Positions 26,768 through 34,822 of a stretch of DNA of 64,000 bases are shown here, piece after piece. Origin of the DNA: an uncultured Pelagibacteraceae bacterium. Lineage in GTDB: Bacteria > Pseudomonadota > Alphaproteobacteria > Pelagibacterales > Pelagibacteraceae. Position numbers and translations under genes: made by a program. The notes below the pieces were generated by a model. The model saw only the letters and a list, made by a program, of their open reading frames with translations, searched no databases and was not told where the DNA came from. The stretch is taken from the NCBI GenBank assembly GCA_902541315.1, contig CACBQF010000003.1:50483-114482 (forward strand), written 5' to 3'. Positions within the stretch are counted from its first letter, which is position 1, and every line of letters begins with the position of its first letter.

Positions 26768-27331
26768 CTAAAATATTAAAGGGCCCCTTTCAAAGGGGCC
26801 TTTTTTTTTGAATAATGAAATCCCTGCGAAACCAGAGACATTCAGCAAATTAAGTTTTTTTAAATTTTTTTCACTAATTCCACCTAAAGCAATAATATTT
26901 TTATTTATATAACTTTTGAATAACTTAAATTTAAATGTACCCAAGTAGTTTTCGTTTTTTTTGAATAGAGATGATAAAAAGAAATATTTTACTAATTGTA
27001 ATTTTTTAATATTTAGTTCTTTAATATTGTGCACAGACCCTAAAATAATAAATTTTTTTTTAAAAGTATAAGCAAGATGATTAAAATTTCTGTTAAAAGA
27101 GGGTAAATAAGCACCATCTAAGTTAAGTTTGATAGCTAATTTGATGTTGTTTGACAAAAAAAAATTGCAGCCTTTTTTTTTACAAAAATCCCTCAAAATT
27201 ATTAATTTATGTATATCAATTTCATCTTTATAATTTCGATAAATGATATTTGTCTCTTTATCTTGGTGTTTGATTAAATTTGTATCGTATTCACTTATAA
27301 AGTAATATTTTTTAAAATTTAATTTATGCAT
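26768..27331 (-). CDS. Thiamine-phosphate synthase (ThiE/TenI) family protein
   Basis: This 187-aa protein resembles the TIM-barrel ThiE/TenI family: an IILRDFCKKKGCNFFLSNNIKLAIKLNLDGAYLP segment (the LVND...A..GADGVHLG region of ThiE), FIILGSVHNIKEL, and IALGGISEKNLKKLN near the C-terminus. Catalytic conservation is poor and the protein is shorter than ThiE, so it may be a TenI-like relative rather than an active synthase. Its start shares an ATGCAT palindrome with the divergent PLP-binding protein gene, and its last ~10 codons are the porin terminator. Confidence 0.65.
   Translation of the reverse strand: MHKLNFKKYYFISEYDTNLIKHQDKETNIIYRNYKDEIDIHKLIILRDFCKKKGCNFFLSNNIKLAIKLNLDGAYLPSFNRNFNHLAYTFKKKFIILGSVHNIKELNIKKLQLVKYFFLSSLFKKNENYLGTFKFKLFKSYINKNIIALGGISEKNLKKLNLLNVSGFAGISLFKKKGPFERGPLIF
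26778..26809. terminator. Strong intrinsic terminator after the porin
   Basis: GGCCCCTT-TCA-AAGGGGCC followed by nine T residues forms an 8-bp GC-rich stem, extendable by A-T pairs, 26 bp after the porin stop. It is by far the most GC-rich hairpin in the window. In the other direction it is followed by TTTAATATTTT and could stop the convergent gene as well, whose last codons it encodes. Confidence 0.95.
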
Positions 27332-27985
27332 TCGTCAGTTCAAAAATTATTACATATTAAGGAAGTTGTAAAATCTAAAGAGTTAAACTCAAATATCCTA
27401 AAACCTCCCAAAATAATTGCTGTTTCAAAAACTTTTTCACTAGATAAGATTATGCCACTTATTGAGCATGGGCATTGCGATTATGGAGAGAATAAGGTTC
27501 AGGAAGCCTTAGATAAATGGGGTAAGATAAAATTAGAGAGGCCAGAGTTAGTACTGCATTTAATAGGTAAACTTCAAACTAATAAAGTAAAATTTGCGTT
27601 AAAAATTTTTGATTTTATTCATTCAGTTGATAGTAAAAAACTTGCAAATAAAATTTATGATGAACAGTTAAAACAAAACAAAAAAGTTAAAATATTTATT
27701 CAAGTAAATTTAGGCAATGAGATGCAAAAGTCTGGTGTATTGAAGAATGACTTAAACGACCTCTATCTATATTGTATGAGCTTGAAATTGAATGTTGTTG
27801 GATTAATGTGTATTCCACCAGTCAACTCTGACCCAGATCCCTTTTTTCATGAGTTAAATGAATTAAATAAAAATTTAAGTCTGAAGGATTTAAGCATAGG
27901 TATGTCTTCAGACTATATTAAAGCTGTTGAAAATCATTCAACTTATTTAAGAGTTGGGTCAGCTATTTTTGGTAATAGAACTTAA
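27326..27985 (+). CDS. YggS/PLPBP family pyridoxal-phosphate homeostasis protein
   Basis: This 219-aa protein is a YggS/PROSC family PLP-binding protein (alanine-racemase-like TIM barrel) that buffers pyridoxal phosphate. The Lys that carries PLP is in IIAVSKTFSLDKI near residue 34. CDYGENKVQEALDKW, LHLIGKLQTNKVKFAL, FIQVNLGNEMQKSG and LSIGMSSDYIKAVE...LRVGSAIFGNR follow. The C-terminus overlaps the convergent L,D-transpeptidase gene by 4 bp. Confidence 0.94.
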   Translation: MHSSVQKLLHIKEVVKSKELNSNILKPPKIIAVSKTFSLDKIMPLIEHGHCDYGENKVQEALDKWGKIKLERPELVLHLIGKLQTNKVKFALKIFDFIHSVDSKKLANKIYDEQLKQNKKVKIFIQVNLGNEMQKSGVLKNDLNDLYLYCMSLKLNVVGLMCIPPVNSDPDPFFHELNELNKNLSLKDLSIGMSSDYIKAVENHSTYLRVGSAIFGNRT

Positions 27986-28476
27986 TAAATTTTAATTTTT
28001 GTTTTTGCATTAATCAATTTCAACATTATTAAAAAGTCTTTTAAGTTTAATGCAATACACCCTAGGGTAGGCTTATATGTTTTTGTTAAATGTAAAAAAA
28101 TGCAACTACCTTTTCCAAGAATTCTTTTATTCCAATTATATTGGATCGGTATTATTAAATTATACTTAAAATCTTTCCTAAAAAGTTTTTCATGCCGTAA
28201 TTTTTTTTTTGTATTTATTAGTTTATTATAATTTGTTTTGTCTTTAATATCATTGCACCAGCCCATATTTTTTTTTATTTCAACACACTTTAATTTTGTT
28301 TGAGGTTTGTCTAATTTATCACTTCTATAATATAATTTCTCTAAGCTAAAAGTACCCTTAGGAGTTTTTTTATCACCCTCAATTTTCTTGTTAGTAAAAC
28401 CATTTTTTCCAATACAACATTGAAATTCAAAATCATCAATTCTAAGAGAGTGTTTGTTTTTTAAAATAATTGTCAT
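27982..28476 (-). CDS. L,D-transpeptidase (YkuD) family protein
   Basis: This 164-aa protein is a single YkuD domain. The catalytic block reads IFLHLTKTYKPTLGCIALN near residue 130, with the His and the SxGC-type Cys (here TLGC). KTPKGTFSLEKLYYRSDK near residue 37 is the TPxGxF motif. No signal peptide or anchor is visible, so export would have to use another route or the protein acts unusually. It is divergent from the winged-helix regulator gene with start codons 13 nt apart. Confidence 0.85.
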   Translation of the reverse strand: MTIILKNKHSLRIDDFEFQCCIGKNGFTNKKIEGDKKTPKGTFSLEKLYYRSDKLDKPQTKLKCVEIKKNMGWCNDIKDKTNYNKLINTKKKLRHEKLFRKDFKYNLIIPIQYNWNKRILGKGSCIFLHLTKTYKPTLGCIALNLKDFLIMLKLINAKTKIKIY

Positions 28477-28489
28477 ATTGTGCTTATAT

Positions 28490-29062
28490 ATGAATAATCA
28501 AATTTTGTTTATTTATGAATTGCCATTTCTTTTTGATATTTTTGAGGAGATTAAGGAAAATCTTAATTTTAAGATTATAAACCTAACAAAAAAAGAAATT
28601 GCCAAAACTAATTTTAGTCAATATGAAAATTATCTTATTTTATCCAAAAAAAAGAATCTCAATTTATCAAATGTAATTTTAGTTGATGATTTTCCAATTA
28701 AATTTTCTAAGGTTTTGGAAAAAATAAATATCGGATTTTTAAAAAGAAAATTTAATGAACAATCCAATATAATAGTCGGGCAATATAATATTAATATAAA
28801 TTCGAGGGAAATAATTCTGGATGATCAAAGGTTAAAGTTGACTGAAAAAGAGATTAATACAATCATATATTTATCAAAAAAGAAAAAACCAGTCTCAGTT
28901 CAGGAATTACAAGAAAAAGTCTGGGCATACCAATCAAAATTGGAGACCCATACTGTTGAAACACATATTCATAGATTAAGAAAAAAATTTAAAGAAAAGT
29001 TCCTTGATGATAAATTAATAATTAGCAAAGATAATGGTTACCAAATTTCAGAAAAAAAATAG
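28490..29062 (+). CDS. Orphan OmpR/PhoB-type winged-helix regulator
   Basis: About 190 aa if the ATG at 28490 is used; the track start at 28454 would run into the divergent gene. The C-terminal ~95 residues are a PhoB-type winged helix: LTEKEINTIIYLSKKKKPVSVQELQEKVW, then ETHTVETHIHRLRKKFKEKF (recognition helix) and IISKDNGYQIS hairpin. The N-terminal ~85 residues look like a decayed receiver domain: a Rossmann-type start ILFIYELPFLFDIFEEI but no recognisable phospho-acceptor Asp pocket. No sensor kinase is adjacent. It may act constitutively or by ligand or partner binding. The 3' end overlaps the ArfA-like ORF. Confidence 0.8.
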   Translation: MNNQILFIYELPFLFDIFEEIKENLNFKIINLTKKEIAKTNFSQYENYLILSKKKNLNLSNVILVDDFPIKFSKVLEKINIGFLKRKFNEQSNIIVGQYNININSREIILDDQRLKLTEKEINTIIYLSKKKKPVSVQELQEKVWAYQSKLETHTVETHIHRLRKKFKEKFLDDKLIISKDNGYQISEKK

Positions 29063-29156
29063 ATTTGCAAAAGAACTTTTTACAAAAAAATACAAACCAA
29101 GAGTAATTAAGCCAAAAAAAGGAAAAGGTAGTTTTAAAAGAATTAAAAAAGATTAA
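29034..29156 (+). CDS. ArfA-like ribosome-rescue small protein (unlisted sORF)
   Basis: This 40-aa ORF was too short for the ORF track. It is basic (about 15 Lys/Arg) and has LFTKKYKPRVIKPKKGKGSF, which aligns with the ArfA core of E. coli (...[21 protein letters not shown]...). The KKGKGS(Y/F) stretch is the part that binds the empty mRNA channel of stalled ribosomes and recruits RF2. The start overlaps the last 29 bp of the upstream winged-helix gene in another frame and the stop overlaps the convergent kinase gene by 4 bp. Unlike E. coli arfA no hairpin is seen in it. Similarity is by eye only. Confidence 0.72.
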   Translation: MVTKFQKKNRFAKELFTKKYKPRVIKPKKGKGSFKRIKKD

Positions 29157-30082
29157 AGTCTTGCTCCTATTTGTTGAATTATTTTAGAAGACATCTCAGT
29201 TGCTTTTTCTAAACATTCTCTTTGTGAAAAATTATTAATAAATCCATGTAAATACCCTGAAGCAAATAAATCACCCGCTCCTGTTAAGTCTACAATATTA
29301 AGATCTTTTCTAGCATCAATTTCTACTATTTCATTATTATTGATCGAAACTGCACCATTACCACCTCTAGTAATGATTAGATGTTTTTTAATTTGTTTTC
29401 CAAATAAAATCACTTCATCAAATTTTTTTGCATCAATTAAAGACATTATCTCAGCCTCATTCGCAAAAACTAAATCTAACTTATTCTTTACAAGGTCCAA
29501 AAAGTTAGATTTGTGTCTATCTACACAAAATTTATCTGACAAAGACATTGCTGTTTTGTTTGATAAATTTATCGCCTTTTCAAATGCCTCTTTAGGATCT
29601 CCTTCATCCCATAAATATCCCTCTAAAAAAATTAAATCACTTTCTTTAATAGTATCAATGTCGAGGTCATTTTTGTTTATTTTTCCCGCAGTCCCTAAAA
29701 AAGTACACATTGTTCTTTCCGAGTCAGGAGTAATTAAAATTAAACACGTTCCAGTAGGAAGAAGTTCTTTTTTTTTTGAGTAAAAAAACTTTACATTCTC
29801 TTTTTTTAAACCATCCTCATATTTAATACCAAAAGTATCATCTGATATTTTACCAATAAAACCAACATTATTTCCTAATTGTGATAAGCCAACTATTGAA
29901 TTTGCAACTGAACCTCCCGAAATCGTTTTTTCAATTTTCAGATTTGATAGCAGGTTAGTAAATTCAATTTCATCAAAAAAAAGTTTCATTAGACCTTTTG
30001 TAAGATCATTTTTTTTTATAAAAGTATCTTCAACTTTACAGATTACATCAACTATTGCATTACCTATACCTAAGATTTTCAT
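29153..30082 (-). CDS. PfkB-family kinase, adenosine kinase-like
   Basis: This 309-aa protein belongs to the ribokinase/PfkB family. It has GIGNAIVDVI at the start, the substrate-binding GGSVANSIVGLSQLG near residue 58, ANEAEIMSL (the NxxE Mg motif) near residue 195, and the PfkB signature DLTGAGDLFASGYLHGF with the catalytic Asp near residue 268. The GN-A-DV start and GGSVANS are typical of alphaproteobacterial adenosine/ribokinase-like proteins, so nucleoside salvage is most likely, but sugar specificity cannot be settled. It follows nth directly. Confidence 0.85.
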   Translation of the reverse strand: MKILGIGNAIVDVICKVEDTFIKKNDLTKGLMKLFFDEIEFTNLLSNLKIEKTISGGSVANSIVGLSQLGNNVGFIGKISDDTFGIKYEDGLKKENVKFFYSKKKELLPTGTCLILITPDSERTMCTFLGTAGKINKNDLDIDTIKESDLIFLEGYLWDEGDPKEAFEKAINLSNKTAMSLSDKFCVDRHKSNFLDLVKNKLDLVFANEAEIMSLIDAKKFDEVILFGKQIKKHLIITRGGNGAVSINNNEIVEIDARKDLNIVDLTGAGDLFASGYLHGFINNFSQRECLEKATEMSSKIIQQIGARL

Positions 30083-30736
30083 TTATGGTTTTTTAGTTAT
30101 GATTGGTTTTTTTCTATTAGGATAACAACTGGTACATATTTTACAAGTTATTCCATAACAACCTCGCGCTTTACAATATTCTCTTCCATAATAAATAATC
30201 TGTAGATGTAGTTTATTCCAATATTTTTTTGGGAATAACCTTTTTAAATCTTTTTCAGTTTGAATAACGTTTTTGCCATTTGTCAATCCCCATCTCTGAG
30301 CTAATCTATGAATGTGTGTATCAATGGGAAATGCAGGATGACCAAATCCCTGGGACATAACTACACTGGCAGTTTTATGACCTACCCCAGGCAATTGTTC
30401 TAATTCTTCAAATGTTCTTGGAACTTTTCCGTTATACCTTTCCTCTAAAATACGGGAAAGATTGTAAATACTTTTAGCTTTAATTCGAAAAATACCAATC
30501 TTTTTTATAAGTTTTTCAATTTTTTTTCTTCCTAATTTTAAAAAATGATGGGGTCTATAATATTTTGGATAAATATTTTTTGTTACATTGTTTACGTTTA
30601 CATCAGTACACTGAGCAGATAACAAAACAGAAATTAACAGTGTAAAAACATTACGACTTTTGAGGGGTACTTTTATTTTCGGATAAGTTTTGTTGAGATG
30701 TTTTAATATGATTTTAGCCCTTTGAATTTCAGTCAT
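30083..30736 (-). CDS. nth: Endonuclease III
   Basis: Endonuclease III is the DNA glycosylase/AP lyase for oxidised pyrimidines. I take the ATG at 30736 (MTEIQRAKIILKH, 217 aa), because it overlaps the dapB stop by one base (TAATG) and removes a 20-aa extension in the track. The HhH motif LEQLPGVGHKTASVVM holds the catalytic Lys and FPIDTHIHRLAQRWGL the catalytic Asp. The C-terminal cysteine cluster reads CKARGCYGITCKICTSC, which does not follow the canonical Cx6Cx2Cx5C iron-sulfur spacing. Confidence 0.93.
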   Translation of the reverse strand: MTEIQRAKIILKHLNKTYPKIKVPLKSRNVFTLLISVLLSAQCTDVNVNNVTKNIYPKYYRPHHFLKLGRKKIEKLIKKIGIFRIKAKSIYNLSRILEERYNGKVPRTFEELEQLPGVGHKTASVVMSQGFGHPAFPIDTHIHRLAQRWGLTNGKNVIQTEKDLKRLFPKKYWNKLHLQIIYYGREYCKARGCYGITCKICTSCYPNRKKPIITKKP

Positions 30737-31512
30737 TATTTGAAATTCATAAGATTTCGCATTGAGTAAAGGCCTGGTTTTTTTGTCATTAGCCATTTAC
30801 CTGCGGTTAACGCTCCCTCAGAATATAGTGCCCTATCAAAGGCCTCATGATTAAGTGTTATTATTTCTTTTCCACTTGAAAATTTTACCTCATGTTCACC
30901 AATTATTTCACCCTTTCTAATTGAATTAAAATTAATTTTTTTTCCATATGGAAAGGTCTTTCTATTCAAATATTTTCTTCCAATTATCTTATATAAGTCT
31001 TTATTTTTTCCTTTTGCTATCCCTTTACCTAACATTAAAGCGGTTCCTGACGGATAATCTTTTTTATATTTGTGGTGAATTTCAAATATTTTACTCAAAA
31101 AGGCATCGCCAAGAGATTTTGAGGTTATTTCTGTTAAGTACATAAGTAGATTAATACCTAGGCTCATGTTTCCTGCTTTTAAAATTGGTATTCTTTTGGA
31201 ATATTCCTGAATTAAATCTTCCTCTCTCTTTGTGAAACCAGTGGTTCCAATTACTACTCTCTTTTTTAATTTTTCGGCAATTTTTAGTATTTCCATAGTG
31301 CATTTCGGTATCGTAAAATCTATAATAAGATTAGTTTTTTTGAAAATTTTTAAATTATTAGTTGAAATTTTTAAACCAAAAATTTTTTTGTCAGTTTTTT
31401 TGTTTTCAGTTATAGTTACTAACTTAAATCTTTTATCTGCTCTAGCCGATTTAATTATCTGGCTTCCCATTCTTCCGAGACATCCAGTTACAGCCAAATT
31501 AATTTTTTTCAT
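30736..31512 (-). CDS. dapB: 4-hydroxy-tetrahydrodipicolinate reductase
   Basis: DapB acts in the lysine/diaminopimelate pathway. The likely start is the ATG at 31512 (MKKINLAVTGCLGRMG, 258 aa), which overlaps a small ORF stop by one base; the track's 17-aa extension is probably not translated. It has the NAD(P)-binding GCLGRMGSQI, the GTTGFT loop, and the catalytic EIHHKYKKDYPSGTAL motif near residue 150. Overlap with nth is one base, so the run small ORF-dapB-nth is translationally coupled. Confidence 0.94.
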   Translation of the reverse strand: MKKINLAVTGCLGRMGSQIIKSARADKRFKLVTITENKKTDKKIFGLKISTNNLKIFKKTNLIIDFTIPKCTMEILKIAEKLKKRVVIGTTGFTKREEDLIQEYSKRIPILKAGNMSLGINLLMYLTEITSKSLGDAFLSKIFEIHHKYKKDYPSGTALMLGKGIAKGKNKDLYKIIGRKYLNRKTFPYGKKINFNSIRKGEIIGEHEVKFSSGKEIITLNHEAFDRALYSEGALTAGKWLMTKKPGLYSMRNLMNFK

Positions 31513-31679
31513 TAAATGATAAAATAAATAAGTATCATAAGTATTAAAACAATAATACCCCAAATAGCTAAATTTTTAAGAAAACGTTTTTTTTTTATAT
31601 TTGTGTTTAGAAATTCTGGTAGAACGAGTATTAGTATAGCAACTAAAGCGATCGCTGGGATTATTTCCTCTAAACCCAT
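31512..31679 (-). CDS. 55-aa two-helix membrane protein (unlisted sORF)
   Basis: A 55-aa ORF fills the gap between dnaJ and dapB that the ORF track leaves empty. It starts MGLEEIIPAIALVAILILVL, has a short basic middle (NTNIKKKRFLKN) and a second hydrophobic helix (AIWGIIVLILMILIYFII). The stop overlaps the dapB ATG by one base (TAATG), just as dapB overlaps nth, and the start lies 3 bp after the dnaJ stop. The layout argues that it is translated. Function unknown; a small inner-membrane protein. Confidence 0.75.
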   Translation of the reverse strand: MGLEEIIPAIALVAILILVLPEFLNTNIKKKRFLKNLAIWGIIVLILMILIYFII

Positions 31680-31682
31680 TTT

Positions 31683-32816
31683 TTAATTTTTCCAAAAGTC
31701 CTTAGCTTTTTGAAAAAATCTTTTAATATTAGGATTAGATCTTTCATTATCAATTTTTTTAAATTTTTCTAATAATTCTTTTTGTTCTTTGTTGAGAGAA
31801 ATAGGAACTTCTGTTTTAACTTGTACATAGAGATCACCATAATCTCCTCTTCGCATAAAAGGCATGCCTTTTCCTTTTAATCTAAATTGTTTACCACTTT
31901 GAGTACCATCAGGTATCTTTATTTTAGCTTTTTTTCCATCAATGGTTGGTATTTCAATCGTGGTACCAAGAGCTGCATCAACAATTGAAATAGGAAATTC
32001 AAAAAATAAATTGACATCAGATCTTTTAAATAATTCATGAGATTTAACATTTATAAATAAATATAAATCACCACTAGTACCCCCTCTTGTTCCAGCTTCA
32101 CCTTTGCCGGCAAGCCTTATTCTTGTACCATCGTCAACACCTTTTGGAATTGTTACGGATATTTTTTTGTTAGTTTGTTTATTACCTTGTCCATTACAAT
32201 CTCCGCATGGGTTGGTTATTTCTTCACCACTCCCAGCACATTGAGGACAAGTTTGTTGAACAGTAAAAAAGCCTTGATTGGATCTAACTCTTCCGTTTCC
32301 TCCACAATAGGTACATCTGTCTGGGCTAGAACCTGGTTTAGAACCACTTCCTCTACAAGTGTTACACTTTTCAGATGTAGAGAATTGGATATTTTGTTTT
32401 TTACCAGTGTACGCATCTTCTAGAGTTATAGACAAATCATATCTTAGATCTGAACCCCTATTATTAGAGCTTTTTCTTGAACTTCTTCTTCCCCCACCAA
32501 AGTCTCCAAAAAAATCCTCGAAAATATCAGAGAAATCCGCTCCACTAAAACCGCCGAAACCACTAAAACCACCTCTACCGCTGCCGCCATTTTCAAATGC
32601 GGCATGTCCAAAGTTATCATAGTTTTCTTTTTTTGATTTATCGGAGAGAACACCATAGGCTTCACTGGCTTCTTTAAATTTATCTTCTGCAGATTTATCC
32701 CCAGGATTTTTGTCAGGGTGGTATTTAACTGCTAATTTTCTGTATGCTGATTTTAGTTCGTCAGGGCTTGCGCTTTTACTTACTCCTAAGACATCATAAT
32801 AATCCCTTTTAGCCAT
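31683..32816 (-). CDS. dnaJ: Chaperone DnaJ
   Basis: DnaJ is the Hsp40 co-chaperone that stimulates DnaK. The 377-aa type I protein has the J domain ([23 protein letters not shown] at ~33), a Gly/Phe-rich linker ([14 protein letters not shown]), four zinc-finger repeats [32 protein letters not shown], and two C-terminal substrate domains. It follows dnaK by 28 bp and should be co-transcribed. Confidence 0.98.
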   Translation of the reverse strand: MAKRDYYDVLGVSKSASPDELKSAYRKLAVKYHPDKNPGDKSAEDKFKEASEAYGVLSDKSKKENYDNFGHAAFENGGSGRGGFSGFGGFSGADFSDIFEDFFGDFGGGRRSSRKSSNNRGSDLRYDLSITLEDAYTGKKQNIQFSTSEKCNTCRGSGSKPGSSPDRCTYCGGNGRVRSNQGFFTVQQTCPQCAGSGEEITNPCGDCNGQGNKQTNKKISVTIPKGVDDGTRIRLAGKGEAGTRGGTSGDLYLFINVKSHELFKRSDVNLFFEFPISIVDAALGTTIEIPTIDGKKAKIKIPDGTQSGKQFRLKGKGMPFMRRGDYGDLYVQVKTEVPISLNKEQKELLEKFKKIDNERSNPNIKRFFQKAKDFWKN

Positions 32817-32844
32817 GTATATAACCTGGACAAATAGATGTCAG

Positions 32845-34770
32845 TTAAGCGCTTTTTTCTTTATTTTCGTCTTTTACTTCCTCAAAGTCCGCATCAACAA
32901 CATTATCGTCTTTCTTTCCCTTTTCATCTTTGCCATCATCTTTACCAGAATCTGGTTTTGTGCTTTGTTGTGACTTGTAAATGGCTTCTCCTAGTTTCAT
33001 TGAAGCCTGTACTAATGCCTCTGTTTTCTTTTTAATATCCTCAATATCTTCACTCTTTAACGACTCTTTCAATGCATTTGATCCATCTTCAATTGCTTTT
33101 TTCTCTGCATCTGAAACTTTAGATCCATGCTCTTTTAGATTTTTTTCAGTTGAATGAATTAAAGTATCTGCCTGATTTCTTACATCAACAGACTCTCTTT
33201 TTTTCTTGTCTGCTTCTTTATTAGCTTCAGCATCTTTTACCATTTTTTCAATTTCTTCATCACTTAATCCTCCTGAGGCTTGAATTTGAATTTTTTGCTC
33301 TTTACCAGTACCTTTGTCTTTTGCGGATACATTGACAATACCGTTAGCGTCTATGTCAAAAGTTACCTCAATCTGAGGAACTCCTCTTGGAGCTGGAGCA
33401 ATACCAACTAGTTCAAAATTGCCAAGTAATTTATTATCTGTTGCCATTTCTCTTTCACCCTGTAGAACTCGTATTGAAACAGCTGGCTGATTGTCCTCAG
33501 CAGTAGAAAATACCTGGCTTTTTTTTGTAGGTATAGTTGTATTTTTTTCAATAAGTTTTGTAGAGACGCCGCCTAGAGTCTCAATTCCCAATGACAATGG
33601 TGTCACATCTAATAAAAGAACATCTTTTACATCACCTTGTAAAACACCAGCTTGTATTGCAGCACCCATAGCAACAACTTCATCAGGATTAACACTTTTG
33701 TTTGGTTCTTTGCCAAAGAAATTCTTAACTTCAGAAATGACTTTTGGCATTCTAGTCATACCTCCAACCATTACTACTTCATCAACTTCGCTAGCTGAAA
33801 TTCCAGCATCTTTCAAAGCAGTTTTGCATGGTGGAATAGTTTTAGCAATTAAATCTTCAACCAAGGCTTCTAACTTAGCTCTGGTCATTTTTAAATTTAT
33901 GTGTTTAGGACCAGTTTTATCAGCTGTTATAAATGGTAAATTAATATCTGTTTGTTCAGCTGCTGAAAGTTCAATTTTTGCTTTTTCAGCTGCTTCTTTT
34001 AATCTTTGTAATGCCAACTTATCTGTTTTTAAATCAATACCACTATCTTTTTTAAATTCAGAAATTAAATATTCTACAACAGCGTTGTCAAAATCTTCTC
34101 CACCTAAAAAAGTATCACCATTTGTAGATTTTACCTCAAAAACTCCATCACCTAGTTCAAGAATTGATACATCAAAAGTTCCACCACCTAAATCGTAAAC
34201 TGCAATTTTTTTATTTTGTTTTTTATCCAAACCATAGGCTAATGAAGCTGCAGTCGGTTCGTTAATAATTCTTAAAACTTCTAATCCAGCTATTTTTCCA
34301 GCATCCTTTGTAGCTTGTCTTTGCGCATCATTAAAATATGCAGGGACTGTTATAACTGCTTTTGTTACTGCTTGCCCTAGATATTTTTCAGCAGTCTCTT
34401 TCATTTTTTGAAGAATAAAAGCAGAAATTTGTGAAGGTGAATATTTTTCTCCTTTAGCTTCAATCCATGCATCACCTTTTTCAGAATTTACAATTTTAAA
34501 AGGTGCAGCTTCGATATCTTTTTTAACAGTTGGGTCTTCAAAATTTCTACCAATCAACCTTTTAACTGCAAAAATTGTATTCTCAGGATTTGTTACTGCT
34601 TGTCTTTTAGCAGGTTGTCCTATTAATTTTTCTTTTTCTTCAGTAAAAGCAACTACTGAAGGTGTAGTTCTTGCACCCTCTGCATTTTCCAAAACTTTTG
34701 CCTGGCTTCCTTCCATTATAGCCACACAAGAGTTTGTTGTTCCTAAATCTATTCCAATTATTTTGCTCAT
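32845..34770 (-). CDS. dnaK: Chaperone DnaK (Hsp70)
   Basis: The 641-aa protein starts [20 protein letters not shown], carries [15 protein letters not shown] and [16 protein letters not shown] in the ATPase domain, the linker [18 protein letters not shown], and a charged C-terminal tail ending in Lys/Asp-rich residues before [12 protein letters not shown]. Order grpE-dnaK-dnaJ on the minus strand gives the full Hsp70 machine. A heat-shock-type promoter lies directly upstream. Confidence 0.98.
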   Translation of the reverse strand: MSKIIGIDLGTTNSCVAIMEGSQAKVLENAEGARTTPSVVAFTEEKEKLIGQPAKRQAVTNPENTIFAVKRLIGRNFEDPTVKKDIEAAPFKIVNSEKGDAWIEAKGEKYSPSQISAFILQKMKETAEKYLGQAVTKAVITVPAYFNDAQRQATKDAGKIAGLEVLRIINEPTAASLAYGLDKKQNKKIAVYDLGGGTFDVSILELGDGVFEVKSTNGDTFLGGEDFDNAVVEYLISEFKKDSGIDLKTDKLALQRLKEAAEKAKIELSAAEQTDINLPFITADKTGPKHINLKMTRAKLEALVEDLIAKTIPPCKTALKDAGISASEVDEVVMVGGMTRMPKVISEVKNFFGKEPNKSVNPDEVVAMGAAIQAGVLQGDVKDVLLLDVTPLSLGIETLGGVSTKLIEKNTTIPTKKSQVFSTAEDNQPAVSIRVLQGEREMATDNKLLGNFELVGIAPAPRGVPQIEVTFDIDANGIVNVSAKDKGTGKEQKIQIQASGGLSDEEIEKMVKDAEANKEADKKKRESVDVRNQADTLIHSTEKNLKEHGSKVSDAEKKAIEDGSNALKESLKSEDIEDIKKKTEALVQASMKLGEAIYKSQQSTKPDSGKDDGKDEKGKKDDNVVDADFEEVKDENKEKSA

Positions 34771-34779
34771 ATTATTCTT

Positions 34780-34810
34780 CTCATATAGGGTTGAAATTTA
34801 ATTCTACAAG
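34780..34810 (-). promoter_or_regulatory. RpoH (heat-shock sigma) type promoter of dnaK
   Basis: On the minus strand CTTG (34810-34807), 17 nt, CCTATATGAG (34789-34780) matches the alphaproteobacterial heat-shock promoter form CTTG-N17/18-CYTATNTNNG at every defined base. It lies in the 52-bp grpE-dnaK gap, with the -10 box ending only 9 bp before the dnaK ATG, so the mRNA leader would be only a few nucleotides. Of the three RpoH-like sites in the window this is the best match. Confidence 0.7.
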
Positions 34811-34822
34811 TTCAATAAAATA

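Noticed and set aside
31513-31563. 17-aa N-terminal extension of DapB in the ORF track
   Set aside because: The extension (MGYYCFNTYD...) has no similarity to DapB and overlaps the 55-aa membrane ORF; the ATG at 31512 gives a canonical start.
33491-34198. 235-aa ORF on the plus strand
   Set aside because: Lies wholly antisense within dnaK, Ser/Thr-rich mirror of a conserved gene; a shadow ORF.
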